Shown: positions 17,635-26,346 of the stretch, one piece after another
Layout: each line of letters starts with the position of its first letter
Numbering within the stretch: the first letter of the stretch is position 1
Assembly: GCF_000430705.1 (NCBI RefSeq)
Contig: NZ_AUMN01000010.1
Span: forward strand, 113,997 to 177,996
Reading direction: 5' to 3'
Length of the DNA: 64,000 nucleotides
Source: Arthrobacter castelli DSM 16402
Lineage (GTDB): Bacteria; Actinomycetota; Actinomycetes; Actinomycetales; Micrococcaceae
Program-made: the position numbers and the translations under genes
Notes under the pieces: model-generated
Database searches by the model: none
Told to the model about the DNA's origin: nothing
The model's input: the letters and a program-made list of their open reading frames with translations, nothing else

Positions 17635-18848
17635 GACGTCGCTTCCACCTTCCCGGGATTGTTCGCCGTGCCGGCCAGCGCATCCAGCTCGGCACCTTCG
17701 TATCCGAGGGAAGCAAAGATGTCCCGGTTGCTGGAGCCCAGCACCGGACCGGCCGAGCGGCGGACCGCGGGGGTGCGGGAGAACCGCATCGGAGAGCCGA
17801 GTTGGCGCACCGTACCCATGGTGGGGTGGTCGCCGTCCCAGAAAAACTCCCGGGCGTGCAGATGTTCGTCGGTGAAGACCTGGCCAAAGTCGGAAATCGG
17901 CGCAACCGGGACGCCGGCGTCATTGAGCGCCTCGACGATTTCGTCAGTGGTTAGTTCCGCCGTCCGTCGTTCGATTGTTTCAATGAGCGGGATCCGGTTC
18001 TGCAGCCGGTCGTAGGTGCCGGCGTAGCGCGGGTCATCGAGCAGTTCGTCCAGGCTCAGGGCGTTGCAGAACGCCGCCCAATTGCGCGGGGTGTTGGCGC
18101 CGACGGTGACGTATCCGTCGTTGCTGGCCACCGCCTGGTATGGGGCCTGGTTCTGGTGTGCCGAGCCGTGGCGCTGGCCGACGGTGCCTTCGGCAAAGTA
18201 GGCGCCGGCTTCCCACACGGCAAAGGACACCCCGGATTCCATCAAGGACACGTCGATGTATTGGCCCTGCCCGGAGGTGTTGCGTTCATGCAGGGCGGAG
18301 GTGACCGCCAGCGAAACATAAAGCGCAGTCGTCAGATCGCAGATGGGTACTCCGGTCTTGGCCGGTGGCATGTCCGGATACCCTGTAATGCTCATCAGGC
18401 CGCTGCGGGCCTGTGCCATGATGTCCAACCCGGGCAAGTGGGACAGCGGGCCGTCCTGGCCCCATCCGGAGGCGGACGCATAGATCAGGCCGGGATTATT
18501 CGCGCTGAGCTCTTCGTAGGAGAGGCCAAGGCGGCGCATGGCGCCCGGCCGCAGATTCTCGACGACGACGTCGGCGTCCGTTGCGAGTCGTTCGAAAGCC
18601 GCCTTTCCCTCGGCGGATTTCAGGTTGAGGGTGACGGATTCCTTGTTCCGGTTCAGCCGGGCGAAGGGCGAGCTTTCACCATCGATCATTGGTCCGGTCG
18701 CCCGTGTCTGTTCGCCGCCGTCGGGGTTCTCCACCTTGATCACCCTGGCGCCCAAATCGGCCAGTTGCATAGTGGCAAATGGTCCAGCCATGAAGACTCC
18801 GGCTTCCAGTACCGTGATGCCGGCTAACGGTGCGGCCGTCCCGCTCAT
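17631..18848 (-). CDS. Class III CoA-transferase (CaiB/BaiF family)
   Basis: A 405-residue CaiB/BaiF-type CoA-transferase that would activate a carboxylic acid by moving CoA from a donor thioester. The N-terminal motif LEAGVFMAGPFATMQLADLG and the KVENPDGGEQTR segment are characteristic, and the nucleophilic Asp is expected in GLDIMAQARSGLMSITG. The ATG at 18848 has AAGGAGG nine bases upstream. It is the first gene of a two-gene operon with the enoyl-CoA hydratase-like protein and is divergent from a GntR regulator, with a GTATAC palindrome in between. The CoA acceptor is unknown. Confidence 0.92.
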   Translation of the reverse strand: MSGTAAPLAGITVLEAGVFMAGPFATMQLADLGARVIKVENPDGGEQTRATGPMIDGESSPFARLNRNKESVTLNLKSAEGKAAFERLATDADVVVENLRPGAMRRLGLSYEELSANNPGLIYASASGWGQDGPLSHLPGLDIMAQARSGLMSITGYPDMPPAKTGVPICDLTTALYVSLAVTSALHERNTSGQGQYIDVSLMESGVSFAVWEAGAYFAEGTVGQRHGSAHQNQAPYQAVASNDGYVTVGANTPRNWAAFCNALSLDELLDDPRYAGTYDRLQNRIPLIETIERRTAELTTDEIVEALNDAGVPVAPISDFGQVFTDEHLHAREFFWDGDHPTMGTVRQLGSPMRFSRTPAVRRSAGPVLGSSNRDIFASLGYEGAELDALAGTANNPGKVEATS

Positions 18849-18910
18849 CGACTACCTCCTTGTGTATGCCCACGCCGCGGACGCATCCGTATGTGAGCTC
18901 TGCAACAGAA

Positions 18911-18925
18911 TACTGTATACCGTAG
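18911..18925. promoter_or_regulatory. GTATAC operator candidate in the divergent caiB/gntR region
   Basis: TACTGTATACCGTAG, sharing TGTATAC with the site upstream of pdxA2 (16751). It lies between the divergent CoA-transferase and GntR genes, where an autoregulatory FCD-type site is expected. Inference from symmetry and position. Confidence 0.5.
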
Positions 18926-19005
18926 ACTGTGTTCTGGATGCTTTCAAGAGCAGCACGGGTAAAATCGGCGCCATAGCGCGCCGCACAATTCAAGGAGGAA
19001 CAGTG

Positions 19006-19761
19006 ATGGATCCGGCAGTGACCCAGGCTTCGGGCAGGATCGTTGCGCCTCCGAGCCTGGCAGCGTTGGCCAAAGAGCAGTTGATCGACGGTGTCTTGTC
19101 CGGGACCTATTTGCCAGGGGAGCGTCTGGTGGAGGAGAAATTGTGCCAGCAGCTGGGCATTTCCCGACCACCGGTGCGCGAAGCGCTGAAGGAGCTGGAA
19201 AACGCCGGGCTGGTGGTCCAGATTCCGCGCCGGGGAGCAATTGTGGCCCCGCTGACCCAGCATGACGTGTACGAGATCGTGACGCTCCGCAATGAACTGG
19301 AGCGGATGGCGATGATGCTGGCGCTTCCGGATCCACCGGCCGACCGGCTGCAGCGGTGCCACCGGGCTATCGAGGAAATGGAGCGCATCGTCCCGACCGG
19401 CAACGAGGTGGCGATGAGCCGGGCCGGCTTCGACTTCCACATAGCGGTGATCGGCCTGGCCCAGCACCGCCGCCTGGAGGATTCCTACCGCTCCATGGCG
19501 TTGCAGCTGCAGGTGTGTATGGCGATGAATACCAAGGCCCGCCGTGACATCGAGGATCTTGATGGGAACGTCGAACGCCACCGCCGGATCCTCGAACTCA
19601 TCGAGACGGGAACCCGCGCCCAGGTGCTCGAGGAGCTCGACGCGCACGGGCATCAAACCTTCCTGCTTGCCGCCGTCGATCAGTTGGACGGCGCCAGCGA
19701 GGCATCGGACAGGTGGCTGGAAAAGCTGCGGCAAAGGATTGATCGAAATCGTCCCGCCTGA
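19006..19761 (+). CDS. GntR-family (FCD-type) transcriptional regulator
   Basis: A 251-residue regulator with a winged-helix domain (about residues 20-85: LVEEKLCQQLGISRPPVREA then LKELENAGLVVQIPRRGAIV) and an FCD helical ligand domain (MSRAGFDFHIAVIGLAQHRR; NVERHRRILELIETG). The start is fixed by AAGGAGGA upstream; a GTG one codon earlier (19003) is equally possible. It is divergent from the CoA-transferase operon and overlaps the start of the asparaginase-like gene. It is the likely owner of the GTATAC-type sites at 16751 and 18911. Confidence 0.88.
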   Translation: MDPAVTQASGRIVAPPSLAALAKEQLIDGVLSGTYLPGERLVEEKLCQQLGISRPPVREALKELENAGLVVQIPRRGAIVAPLTQHDVYEIVTLRNELERMAMMLALPDPPADRLQRCHRAIEEMERIVPTGNEVAMSRAGFDFHIAVIGLAQHRRLEDSYRSMALQLQVCMAMNTKARRDIEDLDGNVERHRRILELIETGTRAQVLEELDAHGHQTFLLAAVDQLDGASEASDRWLEKLRQRIDRNRPA

Positions 19762-20752
19762 ACTTCCCGTGGTCAGCGTCCGCTCGCTGGGCGGGACGGT
19801 GGCGATGACGACGGCGGGACCCGGACGGGGAGCGGCGCCAGCGGTCTCTGCCTCGGATCTGGTGGACAGCGTCCCCGCGCTGCAGGACATCGCCCGGGTC
19901 GACGCCGTTTCGGTTGCCGGTGTTCCAAGTGCCTCGCTGGAATTTCGGCACCTGCTGGATCTGAAGGCGGAGCTGGACAGCGCATGCACGGCGGGCGCGA
20001 AGGGCGCCGTCGTCACTCAGGGGACGGACACTATGGAAGAGACCGCCTTCCTGCTGGATCTGTTGTGGGACCGGCCGGAGCCGCTGGTCGTCACCGGGGC
20101 GATGCGGACAGCGGACTCGGTCGGCGCCGATGGTCCGGCGAACCTGCTTGCTGCGGTGGCCACTGCGGTGGATCCGGCAGCAGCCGGGCGCGGATGCCTG
20201 GTGGTGATGAATGACGAGATCCATGCCGCCCGCACCGTTCACAAGGCGCATACCGCCAGTGTTGCGGCGTTCGTTTCGCCCGGGGCTGGACCGGTGGGGC
20301 GTGTGCAGGAGGGGTGGGTGCTCTTCCACTCAACTACCCGCCGGACCGATGCATTCGACGTGCCTGCCGGAACCGAAATCGCCCGGGTGGCGCTGCTGCG
20401 ACCGGGCCTTGCCGACGACACCGTCCTGCTGAAGGCCGCCGCCGGATCATACGACGGGATTGTGATCGAGGGGATGGGTGGCGGCCACGTCTCCGCCCGG
20501 TGGGTGGAGCCGCTGCTGGCCGCCGCACAGCAGGTGCCGGTGGTGCTGGCATCCCGTACGGGGGCAGGCACTGTGCTGACCCGGACCTACGGCTATCCCG
20601 GTTCGGAACAACAATTGCTTGGTGCCGGATTGACGCCCGCCGGGGACCTCGATGGTCTGAAGGCCCGCATACTGCTGGCCCTGGCCATTTCCACCTCCGG
20701 GAGCCGGGATTCGGTGCGCCGCGCCTTCGAACAGCGGGCCGCACCCCGCTGA
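19739..20752 (+). CDS. Asparaginase family protein (type I/II L-asparaginase-like)
   Basis: A protein of about 337 residues with the asparaginase catalytic threonines: the first in RSLGGTVAMTT near residue 18, the second in GAVVTQGTDTMEETAFLLD near residue 95, with PLVVTGAMR after it. It would hydrolyse L-asparagine or a related amide. The start is uncertain: the TTG at 19739 overlaps the GntR stop region, and a GTG at 19769 is also in frame; either keeps the catalytic motif. Coupling to a GntR regulator next to acid-degradation genes is unusual. No signal peptide is visible, so it is probably cytoplasmic. Confidence 0.88.
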   Translation: MIEIVPPELPVVSVRSLGGTVAMTTAGPGRGAAPAVSASDLVDSVPALQDIARVDAVSVAGVPSASLEFRHLLDLKAELDSACTAGAKGAVVTQGTDTMEETAFLLDLLWDRPEPLVVTGAMRTADSVGADGPANLLAAVATAVDPAAAGRGCLVVMNDEIHAARTVHKAHTASVAAFVSPGAGPVGRVQEGWVLFHSTTRRTDAFDVPAGTEIARVALLRPGLADDTVLLKAAAGSYDGIVIEGMGGGHVSARWVEPLLAAAQQVPVVLASRTGAGTVLTRTYGYPGSEQQLLGAGLTPAGDLDGLKARILLALAISTSGSRDSVRRAFEQRAAPR

Positions 20753-20776
20753 CGGCACGCCCTATGCACTAAAGCA

Positions 20777-21673
20777 TCAGGGCTGCTCCGGCGCGACAAC
20801 CTTGATCACCGCAGAATCGTCGGCCGCGCCCAGGCCGGCAGATTGGCCCAGCAGGTACAACTGTTCGGCCGCGGAAGCCAGGGGAGTGGGCAGCCCGGTG
20901 TCCCGGGCCGCCTTGTTCACGATCCCCATGTCCTTGACGAAGATATCCAGCCGGCTGAGCACTTCGGCGCCGTCGTCGTCGTAGGCTTCCAGCATCCGCG
21001 GGCCGCGGTTGCCCAGCATGAACGAGCCGGCCGCGCCGGCCTGCAGCGCTTCCAGCGTCTTCTGCTGGTCCAGGCCCATGGATTGCGCCAGCGCGAGCGC
21101 CTCGGCTGCTGCGGCGATATGCACGCCGCACAGCAGCTGGTTGACGGTCTTCAGCGCCTGCCCGTCGCCGGGCTTATCGCCGACGACGGTCAGCGTGGAG
21201 GCGAGCAGGTCAAGCACCGGCCGGGCTTGCCGCTGCCCGGCGTCGGTGGCGCCGACGACGATCAGCAGGTCGCCCTCGCCGGCGCGGACCGGCCCTCCGG
21301 ACAGCGGGGCGTCGACCAGTTCCACGTCCTGCTGCCTCAGCCGCGCCGCCACATCCGTCACGGCGGCAACGCCCACGGTGCTGGTCAGCACGACGACGGC
21401 GCCGGGCTTCAGCGCTGCCGAGATCCCCGCCTCGCCGAAGAGCACGTCGTTGAGCTGGTCACCGTTGCGCACGGCGAGCACGACGGCGTCGGCGTTGTCG
21501 GCGGCTGCGGCACCGGAATCGAACGTGGTGATTCCCGCATTGGCAGCCAGTTCCAGCCGCGGCGCCGCGACGTCGAAGCCATTGACGGTCAGGCCGGTGG
21601 CCAGGCGGGTGGCCATTGGCAGTCCCATGGCGCCCAGCCCCAGGACTGCTGCGGTGTAATGTTCGGCTGACAC
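20777..21673 (-). CDS. Beta-hydroxyacid dehydrogenase, L-threonate dehydrogenase-like
   Basis: A 298-residue NAD(P)-dependent dehydrogenase of the HIBADH/LtnD family. Seen: the nucleotide motif VLGLGAMGLPMATRLA, the substrate loop VDAPLSGGPVRAGEGDLL and the helix with the catalytic lysine KTVNQLLCGVHIAAAAEAL. LtnD oxidises L-threonate to 2-oxotetronate in four-carbon acid sugar pathways. The GTG start at 21673 has AAGGA upstream and follows the DUF1537 kinase by eight bases; the pairing of these families is a known hallmark of tetronate catabolism. The later steps (isomerase OtnI, decarboxylase OtnC) are not next to it, so the exact acid remains inference. Confidence 0.85.
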   Translation of the reverse strand: MSAEHYTAAVLGLGAMGLPMATRLATGLTVNGFDVAAPRLELAANAGITTFDSGAAAADNADAVVLAVRNGDQLNDVLFGEAGISAALKPGAVVVLTSTVGVAAVTDVAARLRQQDVELVDAPLSGGPVRAGEGDLLIVVGATDAGQRQARPVLDLLASTLTVVGDKPGDGQALKTVNQLLCGVHIAAAAEALALAQSMGLDQQKTLEALQAGAAGSFMLGNRGPRMLEAYDDDGAEVLSRLDIFVKDMGIVNKAARDTGLPTPLASAAEQLYLLGQSAGLGAADDSAVIKVVAPEQP

Positions 21674-21681
21674 GGTGTTCC

Positions 21682-23178
21682 TTACTGGTCTGCTCTGGTG
21701 CTGGACTCATCGCTGGTGCTGGACAGGGTGGCCACGACGTCGACCAGTGAACGGTCGCCGCCCACATTGCCGGGAAAGACGACATAGGGGATGCCCTGTG
21801 CCGGTCCATCCACCGCTTTCCACAGCGGGACAATGCCCGGCAGCATCGGCCCGCTGACCATCGCCCGGCGGATTTGCAGCCCCTTGGAAGCGACGTCGGA
21901 GGAAGTGATGCCGCCCTTGGCGATGACGAACCGCGGCGGCTGAGCGGCCAGTACCCGCCGGACCACGTCGACGACGGCGGCGGAGACGCGGCGGGAGATG
22001 TCCAGGGACGCGTCGCCGGTATCGGCGGTGACGAGCTTCCGGCTGGTATGAATGATGACGTCGCCGCGTTTCAGTCCCTCGGCGACCGCGGAAACGACGG
22101 CGTACACGTGGGGCGCGCGCTGTTCTTCGTCGATAATGGCGGCGACGTCGAGCTCTGCGGTGTGGACGATCGGACGGGTGGCCTGAAGTTCATCGAGTTG
22201 CCGGGTGGTCATTCCGACGTGCGACCCGACGACAATCAGCCCGCCGGGGCGGGCACGGGTTTCGTCGTTGTCTCCGAAGGCTTCCCCGGCGGTCAGTGGA
22301 GCGTGCGGCTCTTGCCCGATCGCGGCTCTGGGGAAAGGTGGACCGACGCGGTAAAGGAATTTCTTCCCGGCCGACTCTGCTTCCTGTACGCCGAGGGTCA
22401 GCAGCCGCAGGTCGTCCTCGGTCACGGCGTCGGCGACCACCGGGATGCCGTTGTGAGCCCCGGCCAGCTGCCGGGCGATTGGTCCAGCTCCTGCCCGGAT
22501 GATGTCCAGGGTCAGCGCGATGACGTCCGAAGCCGGGAAGCGGCCGGCCGACTTTTCGTCCACATAGTTCTTCAGGTTGGAGCTCTGGTAGCCGAACGTC
22601 GCGTCCTTCGCGAACTCCGTTTCCGCAACCGGGGTGAGGGCGCCGTCCTTGTTGGTGTAATGCACTGATCCAATAGTGATCCGCCCGGCGTCGGGGAAGG
22701 CCGGAACCATCACCACCCCGTCCGGCGCCGGCTGTCCGGCCGAGGTCATTGCCTCGGTGAGCACGTCCGTTTCCAGCGGGAAGTGGCCGCGCATGGTCGA
22801 ATCGCTGCGCGAGACGAAGGAGAGGCGAAGGTCTGATCCGGCAGCGGCGGCCAGCGCGTTGGCGACCACCTCGCGGTTGCGTTCGGCGGCATCGTCTTCG
22901 CCCAGGCTGCGGCTGTTGGTCAGCACATAGACCGCCGGACTGCCGGTTTCCAGCGCCCACTTGAAATCGTCTTCCTGCCAAGCGGTGAGCACCGGCAGGC
23001 CCGAGACGGACTGCGTGCCTGTCGGGTCGTCGTCGAGCACGATGAACACCCGGGACGGGGCGGCGTCTGCATCGCCTGCGCCGTAGCCGGCCGCCTTTTG
23101 CGCTCCTGCGGCAACCTCCGCGGCATCGACGGTAACCTCCGATGGGTAACCGGCCAACAGCTTTTCAAGGTCTTCCAC
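21682..23178 (-). CDS. Four-carbon acid sugar kinase (DUF1537 family)
   Basis: A 498-residue kinase-like protein with the two-domain DUF1537 architecture: an N-terminal substrate domain starting FIVLDDDPTGTQSVSGLPV, with YVLTNSRSL and FVSRSDSTMRGHFPLE, and a C-terminal nucleotide domain with RFVIAKGGITSSDVASKGL. Members phosphorylate 3-oxotetronate, D-threonate or branched acid sugars. The DDDPTGTQ motif differs from the ADDFTGA motif of the well-studied OtnK/DtnK type, so the substrate may differ. The GTG at 23178 has AAGGAG upstream; the longer start at 23259 is less likely. It forms an operon with the LtnD-like dehydrogenase downstream. Confidence 0.85.
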   Translation of the reverse strand: MEDLEKLLAGYPSEVTVDAAEVAAGAQKAAGYGAGDADAAPSRVFIVLDDDPTGTQSVSGLPVLTAWQEDDFKWALETGSPAVYVLTNSRSLGEDDAAERNREVVANALAAAAGSDLRLSFVSRSDSTMRGHFPLETDVLTEAMTSAGQPAPDGVVMVPAFPDAGRITIGSVHYTNKDGALTPVAETEFAKDATFGYQSSNLKNYVDEKSAGRFPASDVIALTLDIIRAGAGPIARQLAGAHNGIPVVADAVTEDDLRLLTLGVQEAESAGKKFLYRVGPPFPRAAIGQEPHAPLTAGEAFGDNDETRARPGGLIVVGSHVGMTTRQLDELQATRPIVHTAELDVAAIIDEEQRAPHVYAVVSAVAEGLKRGDVIIHTSRKLVTADTGDASLDISRRVSAAVVDVVRRVLAAQPPRFVIAKGGITSSDVASKGLQIRRAMVSGPMLPGIVPLWKAVDGPAQGIPYVVFPGNVGGDRSLVDVVATLSSTSDESSTRADQ

Positions 23179-23319
23179 AGATACTCCTTCTGGTCGCAGG
23201 GCTCGGTCCGAGCCTATCGGTTGGGACCGGTCCGCCCATCTTGCCAGCGGAAGATTCATCGTTGACTGCGTCTTACGTGGCGGTCCTCACGCAGGCGGCT
23301 GGACGATTTCGGGTTCCTG

Positions 23320-23556
23320 TCACGCCACGTTGCCCCGCTGATGTTCCAGACGTTCGGCAATCCAAACCTTGATGATGGACTGGCGGGTGACGCCTAACCG
23401 CTTTGCCTCCCGGTCCAGCGAGTCGATCATCCAAGCAGGAAAGTCGACATTAACGCGACGTTGCTCATGTCCTGGACGTCGCGCCGAGCCCAGGTCGAGG
23501 GCCGATGTTACGTCCCCGCCCTTGTCGAATCGGCTATCGAATTCTTCAGCTTTCAT
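23320..23556 (-). CDS. BrnA-type antitoxin (ribbon-helix-helix), orphaned
   Basis: A 78-residue protein whose C-terminal half is a ribbon-helix-helix motif of the BrnA kind (VNVDFPAWMIDSLDREAKRL...RQSIIKVWIAERLE). In intact brnTA modules the RNase toxin BrnT precedes BrnA and is autoregulated by it. Here the start overlaps the last codons of a BrnT remnant (23546-23652) that is cut off by the arabinofuranosidase gene. The antitoxin seems complete and may remain as an orphan DNA-binding protein. Confidence 0.75.
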   Translation of the reverse strand: MKAEEFDSRFDKGGDVTSALDLGSARRPGHEQRRVNVDFPAWMIDSLDREAKRLGVTRQSIIKVWIAERLEHQRGNVA

Positions 23557-23652
23557 AGATCGCCACTTCCTCCCTCCGGGACCGGCGCACCGAGATGAGT
23601 CTGACCCTGTCTTGCCGATAGGTTACAACTGCCGAGTAATGCCGCGCACCTA
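23546..23652 (-). pseudogene. Truncated BrnT toxin, C-terminal remnant
   Basis: Translation on the minus strand gives RHYSAVVTYRQDRVRLISVR followed by RSRREEVAIYES and a stop overlapping the BrnA start. This matches the C-terminal end of BrnT ribonuclease toxins (RIISARRA...YE). Only about 33 of the usual ~90 residues remain; the upstream part has been lost and the GH51 gene ends at the breakpoint. The active-site N-terminal half is absent, so it should be non-functional. Confidence 0.7.
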
Positions 23653-25188
23653 TTGGAAGTCGAGCGCGATGACGCTCCACGACAGCGGCGGAAGTTCCGC
23701 TTTCAACGTGCCACTATCCACCACAACATTCGACAGGGGAATCATCCCCACGCTGTCCGGACGCTGCTGGTCGTTGGCCGTGAACCGGCTGCCGTCATCG
23801 GCGACGGCCAGGGTCAGCGCGTCCTCGATTCGTCCGTCCGTTCCGGCCGGGTCCAGCGAACGGAGGTCGACGGCCAAGTCCAGCGCATCGTCCAGCCCTC
23901 GGTTCGCCGCGAAGAGCGTTAGCCGCCGGCTTTCGGCGTCCCAAGTGGCCGAGGCATCCAGCAACGGCGCGGTGCCGAACTTCTCCGACTCATAGGAATC
24001 GCTGCTGACCGCCAGCTGCAGTACCGATCCCGTCGCGCGGCCGGCCATTTGGGCGAACGGGTGAAAGATCGTCTGCCGCCAGGAGTCCGAGCCGGGTTCG
24101 GAGCGGATGGGCGCGATGACGTTCACCAGCTGTGCCTGGCACGCCACGGTCACCCGGTCGCCGTGCCGCAGCAGCGAGTTCAACAGCGTTCCGACGACGA
24201 CGGCGTCGGTGACGTTGTATTCATCCTCGATCACGCGCGGATGCTCGACCCATTCACTGCGGCCGACGGCGATATCGCTGGCGTGGAACTTGGACTGGTA
24301 CCAGACGTTCCATTCGTCAAAGGATAGATTGATGCGTTTCCGGTTGCCCAGCTCGGCGCCGATGGCATCCGCGGTGGAAACGACGGACTCGATGAAGTGG
24401 TCCATGTCCAGTGCCGAGGCAAGGAAGGACTCCACGTCGCCGTCGCGCTCTTCATAGTAGGCGTGCAGGGAAATGTAGTCGACGTAATCGTAGGCCTCGC
24501 GCAGCACCGTCTGCTCCCAGGACCCGAACGTCGGCATGGAGGAGTTGGACGATCCGCAGGCGACCAGCTCGATGGATGGGTCCACCAGTTTCATCGCCCG
24601 CCCGGTTTCTGCCGCCAGCCGGCCGTATTCGAGGGCCGACTTGTGTCCGACCTGCCACGGGCCGTCGAGCTCATTGCCCAGGCACCACAGCTTCACGTCG
24701 TATGGGTCCGCATCGCCGTGTTTGATGCGCAGATCCGACAGCGCCGTTCCGCCGGGGTGGTTGCTGTATTCGAGCAGGTCCAGCGCCTCCTGCACACCGC
24801 GGGTGCCCAGGTTGACCGCCATCATCGGTTCGACGTCGGCCAGCTTCGCCCAGCGCATGAACTCCGAGAGGCCAAACTGGTTGGACTCAATGGAACGCCA
24901 CGCCAGGTCCAGGCGCCGGGGGCGTTCGGCCTGCGGCCCGACGCCGTCCTCCCACCGGTAGTTGGAGACGAAGTTGCCGCCGGGGTACCGGACCACAGTG
25001 GGGCCGAGTTCGCGGACGAGCTCGACGACGTCCCGGCGGAGGCCGTCGTCGTCGGCTTTCGGATGGCTGGGCTCATAGATGCCCTCATAAATGGAGCGGC
25101 CCATGTGCTCGACGAAGGAGCCGAACAGGCGGCGGGGCACCTCGCCGGTTCGAAATGCCGGATCCAAGGTTATTGATGCGCTGGGCAA
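23650..25188 (-). CDS. Alpha-L-arabinofuranosidase, GH51
   Basis: A 512-residue GH51 enzyme, cytoplasmic (no signal peptide), releasing L-arabinose from arabinan or arabinoxylan oligosaccharides. Seen: RRLFGSFVEHMGRSIYEGIY near the N-terminus, VVRYPGGNFVSNYRWEDG, the acid/base region VKLWCLGNELDGPWQVG and the nucleophile region NLSFDEWNVWYQS, then the C-terminal beta-domain. The start is a TTG at 25188 with GGAAGGA upstream, which gives the usual family N-terminus; longer readings run into the divergent regulator. It is divergent from a LacI regulator at 25321 with a LacI-type palindrome between. Confidence 0.95.
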   Translation of the reverse strand: MPSASITLDPAFRTGEVPRRLFGSFVEHMGRSIYEGIYEPSHPKADDDGLRRDVVELVRELGPTVVRYPGGNFVSNYRWEDGVGPQAERPRRLDLAWRSIESNQFGLSEFMRWAKLADVEPMMAVNLGTRGVQEALDLLEYSNHPGGTALSDLRIKHGDADPYDVKLWCLGNELDGPWQVGHKSALEYGRLAAETGRAMKLVDPSIELVACGSSNSSMPTFGSWEQTVLREAYDYVDYISLHAYYEERDGDVESFLASALDMDHFIESVVSTADAIGAELGNRKRINLSFDEWNVWYQSKFHASDIAVGRSEWVEHPRVIEDEYNVTDAVVVGTLLNSLLRHGDRVTVACQAQLVNVIAPIRSEPGSDSWRQTIFHPFAQMAGRATGSVLQLAVSSDSYESEKFGTAPLLDASATWDAESRRLTLFAANRGLDDALDLAVDLRSLDPAGTDGRIEDALTLAVADDGSRFTANDQQRPDSVGMIPLSNVVVDSGTLKAELPPLSWSVIALDFQ

Positions 25189-25222
25189 TGGGTTTCCTTC
25201 CGTTTGATGCGACCCCTTCTGG

Positions 25223-25238
25223 TTTACAACGTTGCAAA
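25223..25238. promoter_or_regulatory. LacI-type operator between GH51 gene and its regulator
   Basis: TTTACAACGTTGCAAA, an almost perfect 16-bp palindrome centred on CG, as expected for LacI-family proteins. It lies 35 bases upstream of the GH51 start and 83 upstream of the regulator start. Confidence 0.7.
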
Positions 25239-25320
25239 CTATTCCGTGAGGTCGGCGGTCCGTCAAGGGGTCTGGCACACTTTGAATAGAAAAATACTTC
25301 CAAGGGAGGGCGGACTCGCA

Positions 25321-26346
25321 GTGGCCGTGTCGAAGCATGTCCGCCTTTCCGACGTCGCGGCCCACGCCGGAGTGTCTATCAAGACCGTGTCCAATGTGGT
25401 CAATGGGTTCCAGCATGTACGCCCGTCGATGCGGCAGCACGTCCAGCAGGCCATCGACGAGCTGGGCTACCGGCCCGATGCCAGCGGCAGGACCCTGCGC
25501 ACGGGCCGGACGGGGCTGGTGGGCCTGGCTGTCCCGGACCTGGGCAACCCCTACTTCGCCGACCTGGCCCAGCGGCTGGTCGCCGAGGCCCGGAAATATG
25601 ACATGCGGTTGCTGATCGAACAGACCGGAGGTGACCGCGACGAGGAAGTCGCCATCCTGTCCGGCCGCGGTGCACGAATGGTGGACGGGTTGATCTTCAG
25701 CCCGCTCTCGGTGCATGACGAGGATCTCAGGAACCGGAAGGACCAGATTCCGCTGGTGTTGCTGGGTGAACACGAAGGCGGGGACATCGCGGACCGGGTC
25801 GATATCGACAGTGTGGGAGTGGCCTTCGACGCCGTCACGCACCTGATTGAGGGCGGTCGGCGGCGGATCGCGATGCTGGGCTGGGTGGGCACCAACACGA
25901 CGCATGTGTCCCGCAATCGCCGGGACGGGTATCTGCGGGCACTCGAGGCCGCGGGAATCGCCCGGGACCCGGAGCTGATCCGAGTGGTTCATCCGTGGGG
26001 ACGCTTGACCGGCAAGACCGCCGCGGAGCAGTTGATTGCCTCAGGTGTGGAATTCGACGCGATCTTCTGCGGCAATGACGCCATCGCGCTCGGTGCGCTG
26101 ACGGCCCTGCGGGAGAAGAATTTCAATGTCCCCGGCGACGTGGCAGTCATCGGTATCGACAATATTGAAGAAAGCGAGTTCTGCGTCCCGTCGCTGAGTA
26201 CCATGGCTATCGACCGGCAGGCGATGGCCGAACGCTCCTTCAAGCTGTTGCACCGGAGGTTGGAATCGCCGGACGGAGAGACGGCCACGCTGGCCACGCC
26301 CTACGCACTGATTCGTCGCGGCTCTTCGAACACTGCCGAAGGGTGA
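25321..26346 (+). CDS. LacI-family transcriptional regulator
   Basis: A 341-residue repressor with an N-terminal HTH and hinge (VRLSDVAAHAGVSIKTVSNV, then the hinge helix near GRTLRTGRTG) and a periplasmic-binding-type sensor domain (IFCGNDAIALGALTALREKN, VIGIDNIEESEF). The GTG at 25321 has AAGGGAGG nine bases upstream; a second GTG at 25327 is possible. It is divergent from the GH51 arabinofuranosidase and its own operator candidate lies in between, so it likely senses an arabino-oligosaccharide. Confidence 0.9.
   Translation: MAVSKHVRLSDVAAHAGVSIKTVSNVVNGFQHVRPSMRQHVQQAIDELGYRPDASGRTLRTGRTGLVGLAVPDLGNPYFADLAQRLVAEARKYDMRLLIEQTGGDRDEEVAILSGRGARMVDGLIFSPLSVHDEDLRNRKDQIPLVLLGEHEGGDIADRVDIDSVGVAFDAVTHLIEGGRRRIAMLGWVGTNTTHVSRNRRDGYLRALEAAGIARDPELIRVVHPWGRLTGKTAAEQLIASGVEFDAIFCGNDAIALGALTALREKNFNVPGDVAVIGIDNIEESEFCVPSLSTMAIDRQAMAERSFKLLHRRLESPDGETATLATPYALIRRGSSNTAEG

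Noticed and set aside
23650..25992. Arabinofuranosidase with a 268-residue extension
   Set aside because: The extension is antisense to the divergent LacI gene; the TTG at 25188 fits GH51 and has a ribosome site.
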